A stretch of 64,000 bases of DNA from Gerris lacustris (taxonomy: Eukaryota; Arthropoda; Insecta; Hemiptera; Gerridae). The notes beneath the pieces were generated by a model. That model searched no databases, had not been told where the DNA came from, and saw only the letters and a list, made by a program, of their open reading frames with translations. Shown piece by piece: positions 34,001 to 46,800 of the stretch. The stretch covers positions 66,019,144-66,083,143 of the forward strand of contig OX578276.1 of assembly GCA_951217055.1 (NCBI GenBank), in the 5' to 3' direction. Numbering within the stretch: the stretch's first letter is position 1; each line of letters starts with the position of its first letter. Position numbers and translations under genes: made by a program.

Positions 34001-37000
34001 TCAATTCTGTGCCCATATTGTCCTGACAGGGGACCCACGCCACTTTCACTTAAATTTTAGTATTACGCTAATTTTAGTGAAATTTATTCATATAATACAA
34101 AATAAATTAATATGGTACCTGAATTTAAAAATAAAATAATAAAAATATAAAGAATAAATTAAAAATTTGAAAATTATAATTGAGACTGACTAATTTTATG
34201 CTTATAAACTATGAGACTAAACAACGGTATTTTATAAATTAAAAAAATAAAAAATAAATAAAACAATAAAACCAATTTAAATATGTTTTATAATATTTTG
34301 CTAAAATGATTTCAAGTTTATATTTATTTTACCTGTTGTGTGGGCATATAAAACAGATTAAGTCCTATAAGGGGTCCACGCCTCCTCGTGTCTGTATCAG
34401 CACCCGAGGGTTAATGTCTTCATGTTGATCTCTGACATGAAGTAGGCTCACTTCTCATTAAATCTTTTTATTAAGTTACTCTCTTTCTTCTGCAATAGGC
34501 ACTAATGATGACCTTTTGAAGGCTGAAAGCTGCTTAGTTATTAAATAATTTCAATTTATGTGGATATACTGTTTGTGTTATTCCTCAAATTATCTTAGAC
34601 ATTGATGTTAATTTGTTAAAAATAGATTTAATGATAAAATCTTAATGACCAAACTCATTAATTTACACAAACTAGAAATTCTAATTTAATACTCTTATCT
34701 TATTCATGGAAAAATAACCTTTCCTTAATATTATATGCTTGCTTTTAGTACGCACTGAAATACAAGTACTTTATAAAATACTTAATCCTCTGATAAATAA
34801 ATAAAAATCTTGAGACCAGCAAGTAAATAAATTTACACTAATATTGAGACTTAAGACTTTCCACGATAACCATTTTGTTTTTTCTTCAGATGGAATGTTA
34901 AGTTTATCAGTGATTTTAATTTTAAAGCTATATCAATTTTATCAGTTAAGTATTTAGTTCTCTGCAGATTAATAGGGTGTTATTTTGTGATTCAAGCATA
35001 ATTTGAGTATTTTAAACATTATATTGCCGTGGAAGGCCTCCTAACCTGCCACCTTGGGATCGAACCCATAACAAAATAGCCAGTTAAACCTTTTTTACTT
35101 TCTCATATAAAGAGAAAGAGTATTGTGATGGTGTGAAAATTCGATTTTGAGATTTTGATGGATTTACACGTTTTGAGGTCCCCTGAGTCCAAAAAAGTGG
35201 TTTTTAAAAAATGTCTGTCTGTCGTCTATCGTCTGTCGTCTGTGCAGACGCCTGGAGCCTAAACTACTAGGCCGATTTTGACGAAATTTGGCATACATGT
35301 TCAGAAAAATCATACCCCGAGGCGAAATCGAGAAATGAATTTTAGCTCCAAATTTGGGGGTGCTACCCCCAATATTTCTCGAAAACGGTTCCGACGATTT
35401 TGATTAAAAAATTCTAAAATGTAGTCCATTTAAATACGGATCCAACGATATAAGCAGTTTTCCCGGGAAAAATCTAGTTCCTGAGAAAATAGCTTAAAAC
35501 GTGGACGGAGAGATCCCGGGTTCGATTCCCCGCCCTGGAAAAGTTATTTTTATGGTAAATTTTGATATAATTTTCAATAATAATTAAACTTACTTACAAA
35601 AACTAATAAATGGAAAACCATTGGCTAAGTAATTATGAACTTGTATATGAGAAAGTTTGTCTGAGTTGTCTCGGACCGATTTTTTTCTTGTGGGAAGCAA
35701 AAAACAGAGAAATAATTTTAAAACTTTTATATTTAAGAATAAAATAACTGTAAAGACTAGGCGCCGACAGATATCTTTTAAAAACAGTGGTAAACAGATC
35801 TTTTATATACCATGTAAGAAAGATCGGTGAAAGGTTTTGCTTGAGGAGTCCCCCCCCCCCCTAGCTGAACGCGGTTTATACCCATGCTGGTTCAAGGGCT
35901 TCTTCTGCAATTTCTTTTTATCAAAACAAAAAGATTTCCTGCCATTTTTATCTAATTAATTTCTTATTCTGAACATTTTTTTTTTTTTTATAATTAGTAT
36001 AAAGCTTTAACTTGTTTTAAACTGGCAAGAGTTTTGCAAGGAGACTGTTCTTGATTTAACTTTGTAGGACTTTCTATAAATTCAAATTAATATTATTAAA
36101 ATATTTTATTTCTAACTTTGTCAAAATTTAAGTTATTTTTTTAATTATTTATATTATTATTCAAAATTTAGATTATTATTACATTTTTTTTATACATATT
36201 ATGTGCTTGCTACTTTATTCATTTCCTAAATATAGGTTGTTGAGTACAATGTCCAAGTTCTGAAAAAAGTAACTCTATTAAACATTAAACTTAAAGGTAG
36301 ATATAGTAATAAAAAAATAAAAAATCCATACCTGGTAAGAGCTCAATTTAGTGAAATCCATCAAAAAACAATCATTCCTTTTCTTTTTGCTTCTTTGTCT
36401 AAATAATAAATTATTGAATTACTTATTATAGCACTTTGATTAGGTGGTCAATTCTAATAACTTATTTGTTTTGTTGTATTATTAAGTTTAGATGGTATTT
36501 TTCACTCACAACATTTAACATTTCAAAAAAATCATAATATACTTTATTAATTATTTTCTTACAAACTATTAATTGTTTGATTAATTAATTTCTGCTATAT
36601 TCACTTATAGTTAAAATTTAATCCATGTTAATTTTTTATTGAGTATGCAAATACTAAGTGCTGAGGGCTTTGCTCATTCCTACACTGTAGTTTATAATTC
36701 TAGTTGTAAGTATTGACTTCTAGGTTTTGTGTTTCCCCATGAGGGGGTCACTTGGTGTTAGGGTTGCTTGATATTCCACCTTTCAGCATAGAGAGCCCAT
36801 TTATAATGTAGTGTACTTTCCCTCTGAGAAAGAGGTTCTGTGAAAGGTTATATTTAATTTTAATTCATTATTTTTTCTTTATTAATTTTTACATAAATAT
36901 GTCAGTGTTGTTTAGTTTGTACTCGTATGCTTTTTTAATTGTACTGAGATAGATATATTTATTAATTGCAGGCATGATTCATAAAGAATTTATTGTTTTA

Positions 37001-40000
37001 TTATAATATGATTTTTTTTTCCACTGTTTAAATAAACTGTTTGTTTAATATTGGATTAAAATTTAACTTGATTAATCATAATTTAAATGTGAACAAATTT
37101 TAAAGTTGTGTTTAACCAACAGTTTTATAATTATGACTAGAAAGGTTTATAGGAAGTAACACAACTTGAAGTGGCAGGGCCGCTGAGAGGATATCCGGGC
37201 CCCTGGGCAAGTTAGCACCTGGGCCCCTTTGAACAAATAAGGGGGGGCGGGGGGTCCGGGTCTTCACCCGGAAAAGTTTTTAAAAATTTAAGAGCAAAAA
37301 GATGAATTTTAAGAATTTCTGAGGGCAAGTTTGTCCTAAAAAAAAGATGTTTGGTGGGGACGAATTTCAAATACATATGTAATGCTGGTTAAGTTTGTAT
37401 TTGCCTCAACTTTGCCTCCCAAACTTAGCTAGGTCATTAGGGGCCGTCGCAAAAAAAAAAAAAAAAAAAAATCTTAAGAAAAAAAAAACATTTGCGTTCA
37501 GAACTGAATGGTGTCCCCTTACAATAGTATAGAAGTATAATTCCAAGTTAGATTTTATTATGCTCTCAAGGGGCCTCTACCGACATTGGTACAAAGATAG
37601 TAGTTTCATGTTTTTTTTTTTTATATTTGGGGGCCCCTTGGCTCCGGGGCCCACCCGCAATTCGGGCCTATATTACTTATGCCACTAATAACAATATCCA
37701 TCTTGCCTTTTTAGTAGTTAAAAATCCAGAGCCGCCCCTGGAAGCACGGGGCTCAAGGGGGCCCGAGCCTGTCCCTCCCAAACTTAGCTAGGGCATTGGG
37801 GCCCCACACCAAAAAAAATTGATGAGAAAATAAAAGAAAAAAACATTTGCATTCAGAACTGAATGGGGTCCCCTTTACAATAGTATATAGAAGTATAATT
37901 TTAAGTTAAATTTTATTATGCTCTAAAGGGGCCCCTACTGACATAGGTACAAATATATAGTAATTTCATGTTTTATTTGGATTTGGGGGCCCCTTGGTAC
38001 CGGGGTCCGCCCGCGATTCGGGCCCATAGTTATGCCACTAATTACAATATCCATCTTGCCTTTTTTGATTGTAAAAAACCAGAGCCGTCCCCCGGAGGCC
38101 AGGGCCCCCTGAGACCTGGGCCCCTGGGCATTTGCCCCCCTTGCCCCCCCCCCCCCCCCCCCTTCGGCGGCCCTGTGAAGTGGTACCTCAAAATCTTAGT
38201 CAAAGCAACCAGTCAACAGTTTCCTTATTGCTTTATTGCACAGTCTTCAGTGTTATATTAAATTTCTGAAAAATAAACAATTGAAGATTGTGAAGCATAG
38301 GTAGGGTTACCATACGTCCGGACTGTCCGGATTTGAAACATCTGTCCGGTTTTACGTCCGGATTTGAGAAATGTCCGGATTTTAAGAAAAATCTGCAAGC
38401 TAAATGCAACCCCGAAAACTTATGAGAAATGGAAATAAATATTTGAAGCATTTTCTAAAAGAAACGTCTCTTTCTTAATATATTTAAAATAGTAGAATTC
38501 GCCATGTGTCTGCCTGGTACTTAAAGGCTCCCACTGAACGTATTTTTTCAATGATGGGGTCTATTTGGAAGCCTCAAAGAGAAAGATTATCTTTGTCACT
38601 TGAAAAAGAGCTTCTTAATATTAAACCAAATTCTATTATCGCAAGCTCAGAATCCCACAACAAAATCAACAATTACAAGCCTTATCTAAGGAAAATTAGT
38701 TCATCTGAAAAGTATGATGGATCCAGCAGATACTAGCTAAAGTTTAATGATATTAATAAATAAGTATTAATAAGTAAATATTAATAATTAAATATTATCA
38801 AATATTGTATTAATAGATTTATGTATTACGTAATTATATATTTGTAACTTAAAAATTTATATAGGTATATATACATTTTTTTTTTTTTTTGCCCTTGAGA
38901 CACCAAGGGATGAGGAACTGTTCCAACATTAGACTATACGTCACAAAGCTGTTGGCTCAGCATTACGCCATGTCCTGCATCGTTTCATCGCGTCCGACTC
39001 ATCAGGGGCCCGAACTCTGGACCTATACCAAATCAAGAAGATTAGATATAGGGCTTTACCAGAGACGAGAGGGCTTTACCAGAGGACATGGCGTAATGCC
39101 GAGCCAACAGCTTTGTGACGTATAGTCTAATGTTGGAACAGTTCCTATGTGTCACGCTTGTGTGGCACATCCCTTGGTGTCTCTCACTAACACAAATTGT
39201 GTACCTTATTGCAGTGTGCAAAAACACGGTATTACATTGCTGATTTGTTTTGCCAGCCAAGCAAGAATGGCGGTGTGAGAGCACGCTCGTCTCTGGTAAA
39301 GCCCTATATCTGATCTTCTTGATTGGGTATAGGTCCAGAGTTGGGTTGGCATCGTCGGGCCCCTGATGAGTCGGACGCGACGAAACGATGCAGGACATGG
39401 CGTAATGCCGAGCCAACAGCTTTGTGACGTATAGTCTAATGTTGGAACAGTTCCTATGTGTCACGCTTGCATGCATTGCTGATTTAATATATATATATAT
39501 ATATATTCCATAACTTTTTGGAGTAACTCCCCTCTTATCTTCTTTTTAATTAATATAAATCTATTTTTTTTATTTAATTGTTATGTTAAAGGTGGTGCTT
39601 CCATGGAAGGAAGTGACTGCTCTTACAAAGGAAAAGACAGCACTTGTTATTCCTAATGCACTTCTTGTTCATACGAATTCAGAAAAGCATTTCTTCACTT
39701 CGTTTGGAGCTAGGGACAAGGCATATGTTATGCTATTTAGAGTATGGCAGAGCGCACTTATAGATCAGGTTGGTCAATGATTTTCTTTAATTTTTTTAAA
39801 AATATTAATGGGATTAAAAAGTCTGATACATTTTTTACTTTCTTATAGTATAAGAAGTATATATTAAAATTTAGTGTGGCACATAGCTTCCTCACGTCCT
39901 ATTTCATATACTTTTATGATTTGATGCTTTAACAACCTATTATTGTCAAATTTATTTAATTTTTCCTCATATTTTCAAATCTCTGAAAATTATTTTAATT

Positions 40001-43000
40001 TTTTACTTGAATTAATGTATCAATTAAGCAAAATTTAAAGATTGCAGACAGTTGAAATTAATCTGGAGCAATCAATGACCTACTTATGACAAACCATCCA
40101 AATTTCATAAAAATTAGACAAGCACATTTGAAGATATAGGTGTAAATAAATTTATGTTTTTGTGCATGTGGAAGAGAAAAACATGGGTACAGAAGGTTGA
40201 AACTTATATCAGACTAACAATTATGACCTACTATCCAAATTTCATTAAAATCGGACAAGTAGTTTTTCAGATATGTTGGTTATCAATAATTGAGCGACAG
40301 ACAGTCACGGAACCAAAAATGTTCCCTGCTGTCTGAAACGAATTTCTGTCTTGGAATTTTTGAAATCAGAGGCATAAAAAAAATGTTCATTCTTCAGAAC
40401 GATCACATAGCTTCTGTTACCTTCGGTAAGCTCAAAATAAAAAGTATTAGTAAATAGAAAATAAGTAAATTGTGAAGGGGCTAAAATTTGTTTTTGAGAT
40501 ATTGATGGATTTTTTTTAAAATTTAATTGCAAGTAACAAGTAAAACACATGTGCGTTAATGCTCATAAACAAGTATTTTATTTAAATCCACTAATGTTTT
40601 AGGTAAATTAGTTGGTAATTATAATAACAATAACAAATGATTGGTTGTTTTAACTGAAATTTTGTGGTACCCTTTCATAATTATGACTAGAGAGATTAAT
40701 AAAAAGTAACACCACAATTTTATATTAATAATTAACATAGGTGTTCAGTTTTACCATAGCAAGAGTAAAACAGTGTTAACAGAAAACAGTTTTACTCTTA
40801 CTTTGTTAACTCCAATGATGATATAAAATTTTGAAATGCATATGTCAATAAATAATATAAAATTGGGTTGGCAATATTGTTGTGTTTTTTCTGTTAACCT
40901 CTCTAGTCATAATTAATAATAATAAAAATTATAATCCGAGGGGCCTTCCAAGTAGGAATGGCAGTAGCAATGAGGTCCTGGTAACCCCTGCTAATTAGTA
41001 TTATAGTTATTTATTCTGTTTAAATTTAAAATTGGACCTCTCTCCAAAGGCTCTATCTACACATCAAAATTGAAAGATTTATTTAAAGAATGTAGTGCTC
41101 TGTGTGGCTAAATAGCGTCTTTAGAATGCAATAGAATGAATGTAGTCTGTCAGAGAGTAGGAATATGCATGGACTGTTGTACTGTTGTGTAATATATTTT
41201 GTTCTTATGCTGTCAGTTAAATCTATTTTTCACACAAAATACTTTTTTTTTTTTTTTTATACCGGGGGGCTTTTACACCCGAAGACGCAGGCCACTTAGG
41301 TGGGCCCATTGAACAAACCCGGGTTAGGAACCGAAATCTTCACGCTAGTGTGAAGATATGGTCGTTAACCATGACTCCCCTCCTGGTTGTAATACAACCA
41401 GGAGTGTCATCATCATGGTTTCCAGGCCGAAACCTGGTGGCGCCACTCTTTCGAGAAGCTTCCCATTTGTTTAAACAATGCTGGGTGGACATTGAGCGGG
41501 GGGCCTGGTCCGGGAATCGAACCCGGAGCTGCAGTCACCTTCTGACCCGGCTCGATGCTGCTTAACTTGCGTGATTGTACGGCAAGCGCTCTAGCCTCCG
41601 AGCCACCCAGTCCCCCTACACGAAGTACTTACTTCTAAATAGTCAAATAGTCATCAGTATGAGTCAATGCAATATGTCCCCTAAGCCTAAAGTCTAGTAA
41701 GTCTTTTTCCAGACATAAATTTAATATTTTCCCCAAAACAAAGGTAAATCTCTCAATAATTTCCTAACATCTAAATTTTTTAAACTATTTTCATATTTGT
41801 TTCTATGTAAATGATGACCTATTTTCAGGAGAAATAAAATTTCTAATACAATTTATATTCAGTTTTTAATTATTCCTCCTTAATGTGGAAGTGTATATTT
41901 ATTTGATAATCAATATCCAACTGTATTTTTTGTTTTATTAGACTATCTGGAACATCTAAAAATGAGATATATTGATCTCACCCTACAAATTGATAGAAGC
42001 CCTTTTTATGTCATTTACAAAAATATTTTAATATCTTTTTCCTCTATTGTTACACATTTAAGACAATACAAAAAACAATCATTTAGCCACCTGTATTTTT
42101 TTTTTCTATAATAATTAAAAATGTGATAAAACATCAAATTTGTTTTACAAGGAAATAGTACTATAAACAATTGGTTTTAAACCAAATTTCAAATTGTTAT
42201 TACATCATGGTATATAAAAGGAGGTGATAAGTGATTGTTTTTTGTTGGCAAGTGAGGTAGATTGTACTAAGATAACATGAAACACTTGAAATTTGTAAAT
42301 TTACTGTCTATTTATTCTTATCTTTTTTTTTATTGATAACCAATGATTTGCTTCAATTATTTTGGATTGTCTTTACTTTACTTATATTGTCCTTTTTTAC
42401 GTAGGAAAAGTGTTAAAATAACTTTTTTTTTTTAATTTAGTTATTAGTTAAATAATTAGTTAATTTTATACATATTAATCTTCTTTAATATGTAATTACA
42501 GCCAGTTGGAACTGTAGAATTACTTCAGTGGGTGAGGTCCTGCTATGGAGATGACTTAGGACTAAGCAGCGAGGAAGACGAAGGAAATAACAGTAGTTGT
42601 CAAATTGAAGACTTGGACTGTAAGCTACCTAAGGAATCTTACTCGGAGGTAAGCTTCAACGTATTAAGTACCTTATTATACCGAACATGGAACATATGTT
42701 GGAACATTAGATAAGAACATTTTTTGTTATACTATGTACAATATGTTGTTATAAGTGACCCTTTTTCTTAATCTGAGGAGAAAAATCCTTTGATATCTAC
42801 AGGTGGTACGCTCCAGTTTTCCATGGATATGGAACCGCGGATAACTAATAGTGAATTGTTTTTATCTTTTCTCAGATGATTTGTGAGCTCAAAGGAACTT
42901 TTTTCCTTGTTTAAATTCTTGACCCACAAGTTCTAAGCTTTCTATATTCTCTACAATCTAACATTCCTGGTTTATTTCAAACACATTTTAGTGACAATCA

Positions 43001-43745
43001 GGGCTCTTTCCATGACACTTTGGTAATTTTTGTGGATAATCAAAACTGCTGTAAAAAAAAAAAAGTGGATATCGAGGGATTACTGTATAATTAAATTTTT
43101 ATTTAAAAAAGAGCTTGATCCTCGTGATTACAATGTTTTTTTGGCGCCGAAAATCAGTGGTATGATGGAAGAGTTGAATTAAATTTTAACTTCGTTTTGA
43201 TTACATTTTTATTTAAATTGTGGAGGAGTAGTTTTTTAAATAAGCTTTATTGACCTCAAAAAACAACCACTCAAAATATCATTAGTTTCCTTATCCTCCT
43301 TTCCGTCCCCTTATTTGTTTTTATATTCAACATACTCCTACTCATCTACAATATTATATTACTTTCTGGTATCTAATTTAGATTAGATATTTTCCCCTCT
43401 TTTTATTTTTTTAAATATGTTAGTATAGTTTATGTCACAAACTGTGTTGGTAAATTATCATTGCATAGTAAATTTTATATTTTTAGTGAAATATATTTTT
43501 TAATTATTGGTTTCTAAAGCAATCTGTTTAGCAACACAAATTAAGACAGTTATCACATTAATTGTTATTAAGAATTAAAATAGTGTGGGGGAATTGAAAA
43601 AAAAGTGATAAACTGTGTAGGAAAGGTCAAATCATCTGCCATTCTTTTTTTGCCAGAATAATACACTGGTTGTTATAGTTTGTATTCAAATTTGTTTCCT
43701 TGTTGTTTATATGTTATAGATCAGTATGGTTCAATATATAATATA

Positions 43746-43818
<73 letters not shown>

Positions 43819-46800
43819 ATTTTTTACAAAAAATTTCTATTCACCTAGAGATTCATAGCCTTTTTTTTAGTGACAATGAAACTCCCTATAGAAATTCAAA
43901 TACATGTAAACATTGGTTTTCACTATTTAGCTTATAAATATTATATATAAATATAATATATATTATTAATTATCATCAAGGTAGTCAACAAAATGTTCAG
44001 TACTCTGTAATGTTTAAAAAACTTAATGGCTCTTCTTTAGATTGTAACTCCCCTTCTAAAAAAAATAGAGAGGAGTAACAATCTATAGAAGGTGTATGGA
44101 TTGTTCTTCTTTAGACTGTTACTCCCCTTATAAAAACAGAAGTGTGATATTCCTTTGTCCCAAAGTACATTGGATTAAAGATCCCATTATCTTAATAGTT
44201 ATTTACTTAATGTCATTTATCTTCTAAAAGACATAGGGAGTAACAATCTAATGAATTACCAACTTTATAATAACTTCAATATATGGATGATATAAGTAAG
44301 TGATTAAAGTGTTTGATTAAATTTAAATTGTTGTTGATTAATGTTTTTACATAGAAGCTGTTAACTGCTTGAAAGTTTGAGCGTTAGAATGGATTAGATA
44401 AGCTATGGAGGTGATGTTGGAACCCAAAAATTTACATATAATCAAATTTTAAATTTGTGCTAACGATATCCAAAATGTAGGTCCTTTAGAGAGCCCCTTG
44501 ATTTATGAATTAAACAATACTATGTTCATTTTGGGTTTTTCCCCATGTTTTATAAGCTATGGCATTTGAGATGTATATTCTTAGTCTACTGTAATAATGT
44601 GTCTTTTGCAATTTCATTTGGTGTTGTTGGAAGGTTAAATAAAAATCTTATTTAAGTTTAAGGGTGAGGATAGTGATGAAAAATGCATGGAAATATTTAA
44701 TAAACAAGACTCAGATTTGAATTAAAACTTAACTTTGTGTACATCGAATTCTTGGTTTTTTATTTATTTATTTATTTATTTTTTTTTATATATATGTCTT
44801 CAGCCGTTATTTAATGATTACTATCTACCTTTAACTCTTGAAATTTTTACACCAAATGAAATATTATACATAATATACTTTTGCTTTACATATAATAATT
44901 ATGAACTTAATAAATAACATGCAACTGTTAATAATCAAAAGTTTAAAAAATGTTATTATATTATTACTGCATATATTATTAACTGCATATATTATTAACC
45001 ATATATTATTATATATGGATCTTTAATCAAATGCAATTTTTTTTTGTACCTATTCTACTAACTTGTAGTTGATTGCTTTACTTGTATATAAGTGGTTTAC
45101 TTATACATTACTGTTTTATTAGAATGATGACCACATTTTTAATTGCTTAATTTATACTTATATTTCTTTCTGCATGCATTGTCTTACTCTGACTTGTGAT
45201 CTGATTGTTTATGGTACTTATTATTATGTTGATAAATTGTCTTTTTTATATTAAATGAACCAAGGTGTTTTAGAGTTTTATGTTAAGAAGATATTTTGTT
45301 AATGCTCAACTCTGATAATGCTTTGATATTATGTTTAAAGGAAAGTCTTAGCATTAGTATGGGTGAGATAAGCTGTGGTGGTGACATTGGAAGTAGTGCC
45401 AGTATGGGAGCACTATCAACCGATCAACCTATGCAAAATGGATCACCCCAACCACAGCAGCTGCCTAACCACAGTAGAAATAATTCTCCTAGTGGTGGTA
45501 ATGTTTCACCAAACATTACTCCTACTACTATTCAACTTAATGGTTTACCTCAGCCACAATCCGTTGGAGATTCCCCTGGTGGGAGAAACCAGCCTCCAGC
45601 TCTGCCCTCTCCAGGTATTGATATCAGAGAATCTGACCTTAGTGATGAGTCTTCCGCTTCGGAATCTGGATCTGAGAAACAAGGTAACTTTTTAAATTAC
45701 AAAGTCAATAATATTTCATTTTATCACAATATTACATAAGAAGAAGCAGAATGTTTTAAGCCTCTCTGAAAAGCTGTCCCATGTTATTTGGTTATTTTTA
45801 ATGAGAAAAACTAAGCTTAATCTTTCTAGAAAGCAATGTTTAATATTTATGATTAAGTATTTATTATACAAGAAAAAGAAGCATTTGAGAATTCAAGAAG
45901 AAGGAATTCTTTGATAGCAGTACTAAATGAAGTGACAACTTACACTGAATGCAAAAATAGCATTTCCTTTCAGTAATTGATGAAGTTTACTCCTTTATCT
46001 AATATTTATTGCTCAGTAACGTTATATTTTGATTGCTTGAAATGTATAAGAAGATAATAAAGTTTGTCTAGTTTGGATAGGAGTAGGTGGAGATCAAAAA
46101 ATGTTTATATGTCTCATTAAAGCTTCCAATATTTTGGAGTATTAGACTTAAATAATATTGATCATATTTCTTCTTTTTTAAATAGGAGCATTTTGTTAAA
46201 ATTTATTTGTTTTCAGGTAAGATAGTTACATGTCCAGTTGATCATGAAGGCCGTCTTATACTTCACATGCAAGTATCCATCCATGTTGATCAGCTCTTTG
46301 CTCATCTTTTCACCAACTCTAAATTTTTTACCGATCTCCATGAAAATAGAAAGTCAACTGGTGAGTAAAGAAATGTATCACTAGTTTGTAAGAATTACTT
46401 CTGCGTGTAGTATGACATGGATATAGTTTTTAGAAAATGAGAATGTGAGAATTGAATATGGTTTTCACATTGAAGTTACTGAAGTGAAGTCAGAAAACAA
46501 ATTGTTTGATAGTATGTATTATTATACTTATGAAATTTTCTTATTGACAATCACTGTTTATTTTCTATGCAGATGTGAAACAGTCCACTTGGGTTCACAA
46601 CACTTCAACCAATCAGAAGGACCGAACTGTCTCTCTTACGGTTATGTTGGCTCAAGCTGTGGGCCCAAAACAGGCTCAGGTTACTGAAACTCAGGTATGA
46701 CTTTCCTTTAAATTACTAGGAGTAATATTTTTTATTAATAATAATATTGTGTTTCTGTTCAAAACAATAACAGATTATTGATAAGATTAGTTTGATTGAT

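Noticed and set aside
39042..39476. 144-codon minus-strand open frame
   Set aside because: It lies across the foldback repeat at 38890-39475, and the protein merely repeats the arms. Not a gene.
41515..41617. Stand-alone tRNA gene on the minus strand
   Set aside because: Box A and box B are good, but the sequence does not fold into a complete tRNA and continues into a tailed SINE with target duplication.
42785..43085. Possible Tigger/pogo-type MITE in Aster intron 6
   Set aside because: The right end (atatcgagggattactgta) looks right, but no convincing matching left end or TA duplication could be set.
45375..45695. 106-codon plus-strand open frame
   Set aside because: Out-of-frame shadow of Aster exon 7; the exon phase fixes the other frame.
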